This document shows, one piece after another, positions 61,088 to 64,000 of a DNA stretch of 64,000 nucleotides. The stretch comes from Trichomonas vaginalis G3 (taxonomy: Eukaryota > Parabasalia > Trichomonadida > Trichomonadidae): positions 9,858,001 through 9,922,000 of the forward strand of contig NC_067203.1 of the NCBI RefSeq assembly GCF_026262505.1, given 5' to 3'. A program made the position numbers and the translations under genes. Positions within the stretch are counted from its first letter, which is position 1, and each line of letters starts with the position of its first letter. Under the pieces are notes generated by a model. The model was not told the DNA's origin. It did no database searches and saw only the letters and a program-made list of their open reading frames with translations.

Positions 61088-61731
61088 GTGTGTAAACTTT
61101 GTTTTGCTCAATTCGAAAGATATCCGAAACGTCCATCTTTTATTCTAAGTAAAATGTCATTTCCGAAAAATAGAAGCGTAAGTGTTTCAAAAGGTTTAAT
61201 GGCGATGGCAGATGTGAAGTTAAATTCACCAACTCAAACAAACAGTCAAAGTGTTGTTGTCAATGTCAAAGAAAGAGATGTTGAAGTGGGGAAACCATAC
61301 GAAGACGAAGATGGTATAACAATAGTTCCTGTAAAAGAACCAACATACCCTGAAGTTAGCAGAGACTTAAGTTCTGTTGCAGATATTCGAAACGACTACA
61401 ACAACTTAAAGACAAACTTAAAACTCAGGAGAAGATTTGTCAGGCTTTGGGTATAATGTTAAACTTGGTTGAGCACAACCCTGTAAAAGTGAACTCATAT
61501 GTCATTGCACCTCATGAAGTTTTGAAAGAACTATTGAAACTTTTGACAGAGGCAGACGATATAAACATCAAAGAAATAGAACCCGACATTGCTTGCTGTG
61601 GTGTTTCATACAATGTCATTGACAAGATATACGTTATGAAAGGAGGTGAAACGTTGAACTTAAAGTATAGTTTCCCAGACGTCATAAAAATATTTGACGA
61701 CCACAACATTTCATTAAAATTTATTTGCTAA
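61088..61731 (+). pseudogene. Polinton part: small protein region (broken)
   Basis: Short polar, acidic sequence and a strand-rich piece between the capsid-like region and the next part. Function not recognised. Confidence 0.35.
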
Positions 61732-61864
61732 GTAAATGGCAGAAGATATATGGTTTATACTATTACGACTAAAAACCTGAGTCATATAATTCTATAACAA
61801 CAAACTTACAAAGTCCTCAAGGACGATATTGTAAACTGACCTTAAACACAATGACGACTAAAGC

Positions 61865-62527
61865 TTGTTTTGCTCTTTTGACACCAGAGATTTTATTGTT
61901 GTGATGGTAAAATACTCCTTTGAAGATACTTACTCAGATATACACCAACAGGTTTTGTTGACTTATTTTAATACTTTAAGGACGGATGTAACATGTGCTG
62001 CAACTAGAGCAGGTTTCATTATGTTTGGATGTCCGACTGAGTTTAGTATAAACGATATGAGCTATATACCAAACTTATATCTGGTTTTTACTACCAACAG
62101 TTTCCTTATAACAGGAAAAGGTGTCATACAAGGAATGTCTGTTCCATTGACTTTAAGTACACCTATTTTATATATTGTTTCAAACTTAGGTTCAAAGTGT
62201 TATTCGAATGTCGACAGAAACTACTATGACCAAAAGATACTTATGCGTATAAACAATACTTTCTCTGCTGGTTTGCCTATTGTTCATTCGAATGCAGAAT
62301 TTTCAACCTTAGTGAACTCAAACACTTTGGCAAGTATAACGTTGACATTAGTTGACGCAAACTTTGTTCCTGTAAAACTTTTATGTCCTATGTATTTGTC
62401 AATGACGGCAGAAAGTTTCGAATTGGAAGATGCAACTGGTGAAAGTATTGTATTACAAGAACAACTTCAACAACAAATAGCTCAAGAACAACAAATGCAA
62501 CAAATGGAACAACAAAGTCAAGAATAA
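61865..62527 (+). CDS. Polinton part: strand-rich protein, possible minor capsid protein
   Basis: About 220 residues, mainly beta-strand-like, with a Gln-rich C-terminal tail. It follows the capsid-like region and could be a penton-type single jelly-roll protein. This is inferred from context and composition only. Confidence 0.4.
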   Translation: MFCSFDTRDFIVVMVKYSFEDTYSDIHQQVLLTYFNTLRTDVTCAATRAGFIMFGCPTEFSINDMSYIPNLYLVFTTNSFLITGKGVIQGMSVPLTLSTPILYIVSNLGSKCYSNVDRNYYDQKILMRINNTFSAGLPIVHSNAEFSTLVNSNTLASITLTLVDANFVPVKLLCPMYLSMTAESFELEDATGESIVLQEQLQQQIAQEQQMQQMEQQSQE

Positions 62528-62557
62528 AAAAATAATATTTTTTTTATTTTTATAAAA

Positions 62558-63793
62558 ATGTACAGAATAGATGTTTCAGATTTTTATGACTTCCAAGCAT
62601 TCAGAAATATGTGTCCATTTAGAGACTATAACAAAGCAGTCGAGAATTTGAAACGTTTAGTCATTTATGTTGACTCTGCCCCAGAATGTTATGTCATGAA
62701 AGAATGGGATGTTGTCTTTAACAAACCAAGAGCGACAATAGTTTCAGAACAAGAATGTAAACAGAAACTTAAGAAAATAAAAGTCGTACAAGTTGGCATG
62801 AAGATGTTAGATGCTTGGGATATCTTATTGTCAAAGTTAGAAGATTTTTCAGTTCGTGGTATAAAGTTCTATACACCTTCTCCAAACTTCTATTCTATCT
62901 TCACTGGATATAAATATGAACAAGTAGAATGGAAAGAAAATATTATAGAAGCTTGGTTAGACCATGTCAAAGAAATTATATGCAATGGAAACGAAAAGGT
63001 TTATGAGTATATCTTATGTTGGTTTGCAAACATCTTACAACATCCAAGTGCTAAAAATGAAACTGCTCTCATTATAATTGGAAAACAAGGAACTGGTAAG
63101 AACACATTCTTTACAGATATCTTATGCAAACTGTTAGAAGGTTATTCGAACCCTAATATGACAAACATAGAAAACATCTGCGGTAAATTTAACTCCTCAA
63201 TAGAGAATATGAAACTTATAGTTTGCAATGAACTTCAAAGTATAGATACAACAAAAGTTTTGAACTCAGATGCTTTGAAGAGTCTTATAACAGATAAAGT
63301 TGGAGTTGTTGAAAGAAAATATAAAGACCAAAGAGTTTGTGAAAATGTTGCAAACTTCATTATGGTTTCAAACAATGCTGTTCCGATGAAGTTAGAAAGT
63401 TCTGACAGAAGATATGTAGTTGTCAGAACGTCAGATTCTCATATGCAAGATACAGAATATTTTGACGACTTAGCAGAAACTTTGACATCTGACTTTTACA
63501 ACCACTTGTTCTCATATTTTATGACATTAGATATTTCAAAGTTCAATCCAAGACAAATTCCACATACCGAAGAGAGACAAACATTGTTAGAAGCAAACAA
63601 GAGTGTATATGAACTGTTCATAGATGAAACTGACTTTGTGTCATTAGATGAAAGGTCATTGTACGATTCGTATAAACAATATTGTCAAGAATATGGTTAT
63701 ATGACAGCTTCTAAACGAACATTCTTGGCAAATGTCAAAAGTCTTTTAGACGTACAGAATGGTGTATATACAAAGAAAAATTTTTATGAGTAA
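62558..63793 (+). CDS. Polinton part: superfamily 3 helicase (D5/primase-helicase type)
   Basis: 411 residues. A Walker A motif (IIIGKQGTGKNTFFTDIL), a Walker B-like segment (KLIVCNELQSID) and the SF3 C motif region (VANFIMVSNNAVPMKLESSD, followed by RRYVVV) are in the order seen in poxvirus D5-like and virophage/Polinton-like helicases. This is the most confidently identified part of the element. It looks whole. Confidence 0.8.
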   Translation: MYRIDVSDFYDFQAFRNMCPFRDYNKAVENLKRLVIYVDSAPECYVMKEWDVVFNKPRATIVSEQECKQKLKKIKVVQVGMKMLDAWDILLSKLEDFSVRGIKFYTPSPNFYSIFTGYKYEQVEWKENIIEAWLDHVKEIICNGNEKVYEYILCWFANILQHPSAKNETALIIIGKQGTGKNTFFTDILCKLLEGYSNPNMTNIENICGKFNSSIENMKLIVCNELQSIDTTKVLNSDALKSLITDKVGVVERKYKDQRVCENVANFIMVSNNAVPMKLESSDRRYVVVRTSDSHMQDTEYFDDLAETLTSDFYNHLFSYFMTLDISKFNPRQIPHTEERQTLLEANKSVYELFIDETDFVSLDERSLYDSYKQYCQEYGYMTASKRTFLANVKSLLDVQNGVYTKKNFYE

Positions 63794-63828
63794 ATTTAAA
63801 AAAAATATTTTTTTATCCGATAGAAAAG

Positions 63829-64000
63829 ATGACGAAATTCATCTCAGTAAATAAGTACATGACAGAAGTCAAAGATAAGTTAGCTCCATTCGCATATTTG
63901 AATGTTTACTTCTACAATTTTGAAAAGTCTACATTTGACAAAATTTGGAACATTGCACCAGTTAAGTTTGCTGTTGTTAGAAAAAGTGGTGCAACTTTTG
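63829..64000 (+). CDS. Polinton part: N-terminus of an unidentified protein, cut by the window
   Basis: An ATG 36 bases after the helicase stop opens a frame (MTKFISVNKYMTEVKDKLAP) that runs off the window. About 57 residues are visible, too few to identify. Confidence 0.5.
   Translation, partial: MTKFISVNKYMTEVKDKLAPFAYLNVYFYNFEKSTFDKIWNIAPVKFAVVRKSGATF

Larger units (their letters stand above)
54600..64000. mobile_element. Polinton/Maverick element, left part (broken, continues past the window)
   Basis: A change in codon texture and density marks a virus-like element from about 54.6 kb. Its left edge is placed by a poly-A run and a GC-rich palindromic block (GGGGCTGCGCCCC) at about 54600-54660. 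One part is on the minus strand; the others are on the plus strand in close order: coiled-coil region, capsid-like region, two smaller parts, SF3 helicase, and a part that leaves the window. The family is common in trichomonads. The copy is broken, with roughly half a dozen breaks in view. Several parts look whole, so the insertion is probably not ancient. The integrase, polymerase and right end are not in view. Confidence 0.75.

Overview
The window looks like nuclear DNA of a parabasalid flagellate (Trichomonas/Tritrichomonas type). This rests on AT-rich, intron-free genes with short flanks, DUF3447-plus-ankyrin proteins, a BTB/F5-8C protein, initiator-like TCA-Y-T/A motifs just upstream of several ATGs, a Mutator-like element (MULE) and a Polinton/Maverick. 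The standard genetic code fits throughout. Species cannot be fixed from the sequence alone.

Region 1 (1-27 kb) is host-gene rich. It holds a GAF/HD-type cyclic-nucleotide phosphodiesterase (5' end outside the window), a pseudokinase, tRNA-Leu(AAG), a secreted sialidase, casein kinase 2 beta, a FOP/FOR20-type LisH protein, coiled-coil proteins, a GOST-like multi-pass membrane protein, a BTB-F5/8C gene cut by one in-frame stop, a PTTG1IP-like membrane protein, a DDB1/CPSF-A-like propeller protein, a TPR tail-anchored protein, several small proteins and CFAP58. CFAP58 and the FOP-like protein point to basal body and flagellar work. A ~1.1 kb inverted-repeat element (3468-4562) and a small hairpin element sit in the gap before the pseudokinase.

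Region 2 (27-49 kb) is looser, with long AT-rich gaps. It has three ankyrin genes (27691, 33220 minus, 41007), an Ipi1/TEX10 ribosome-assembly gene and a coiled-coil gene. The gaps hold four further inverted-repeat elements with recognisable ends, a family of GC-rich perfect hairpins, and a repeat shared upstream of two ankyrin genes. The strangest stretch is 44.58-48.48 kb. Eight single ankyrin repeats, all on the minus strand and all with open frames, are separated by 0.07-0.5 kb of minisatellite-like AT/GA-rich spacer. The array is interrupted once by a nearly perfect 2 x 430 bp palindrome.

Region 3 (49.18-54.51 kb) is a complete-looking MULE of 5,333 bp. It has a 9-bp target duplication, ~130 bp ends carrying four ordered GGCGTCC boxes each, a DDE transposase gene and a divergent second gene of unknown function. 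The two genes share an intergenic region that holds a 65-bp direct duplication.

Region 4 (about 54.6 kb to the window end) is the left part of a Polinton/Maverick, broken in several places. It includes capsid-like parts and a superfamily-3 helicase. Its right end lies outside the window.
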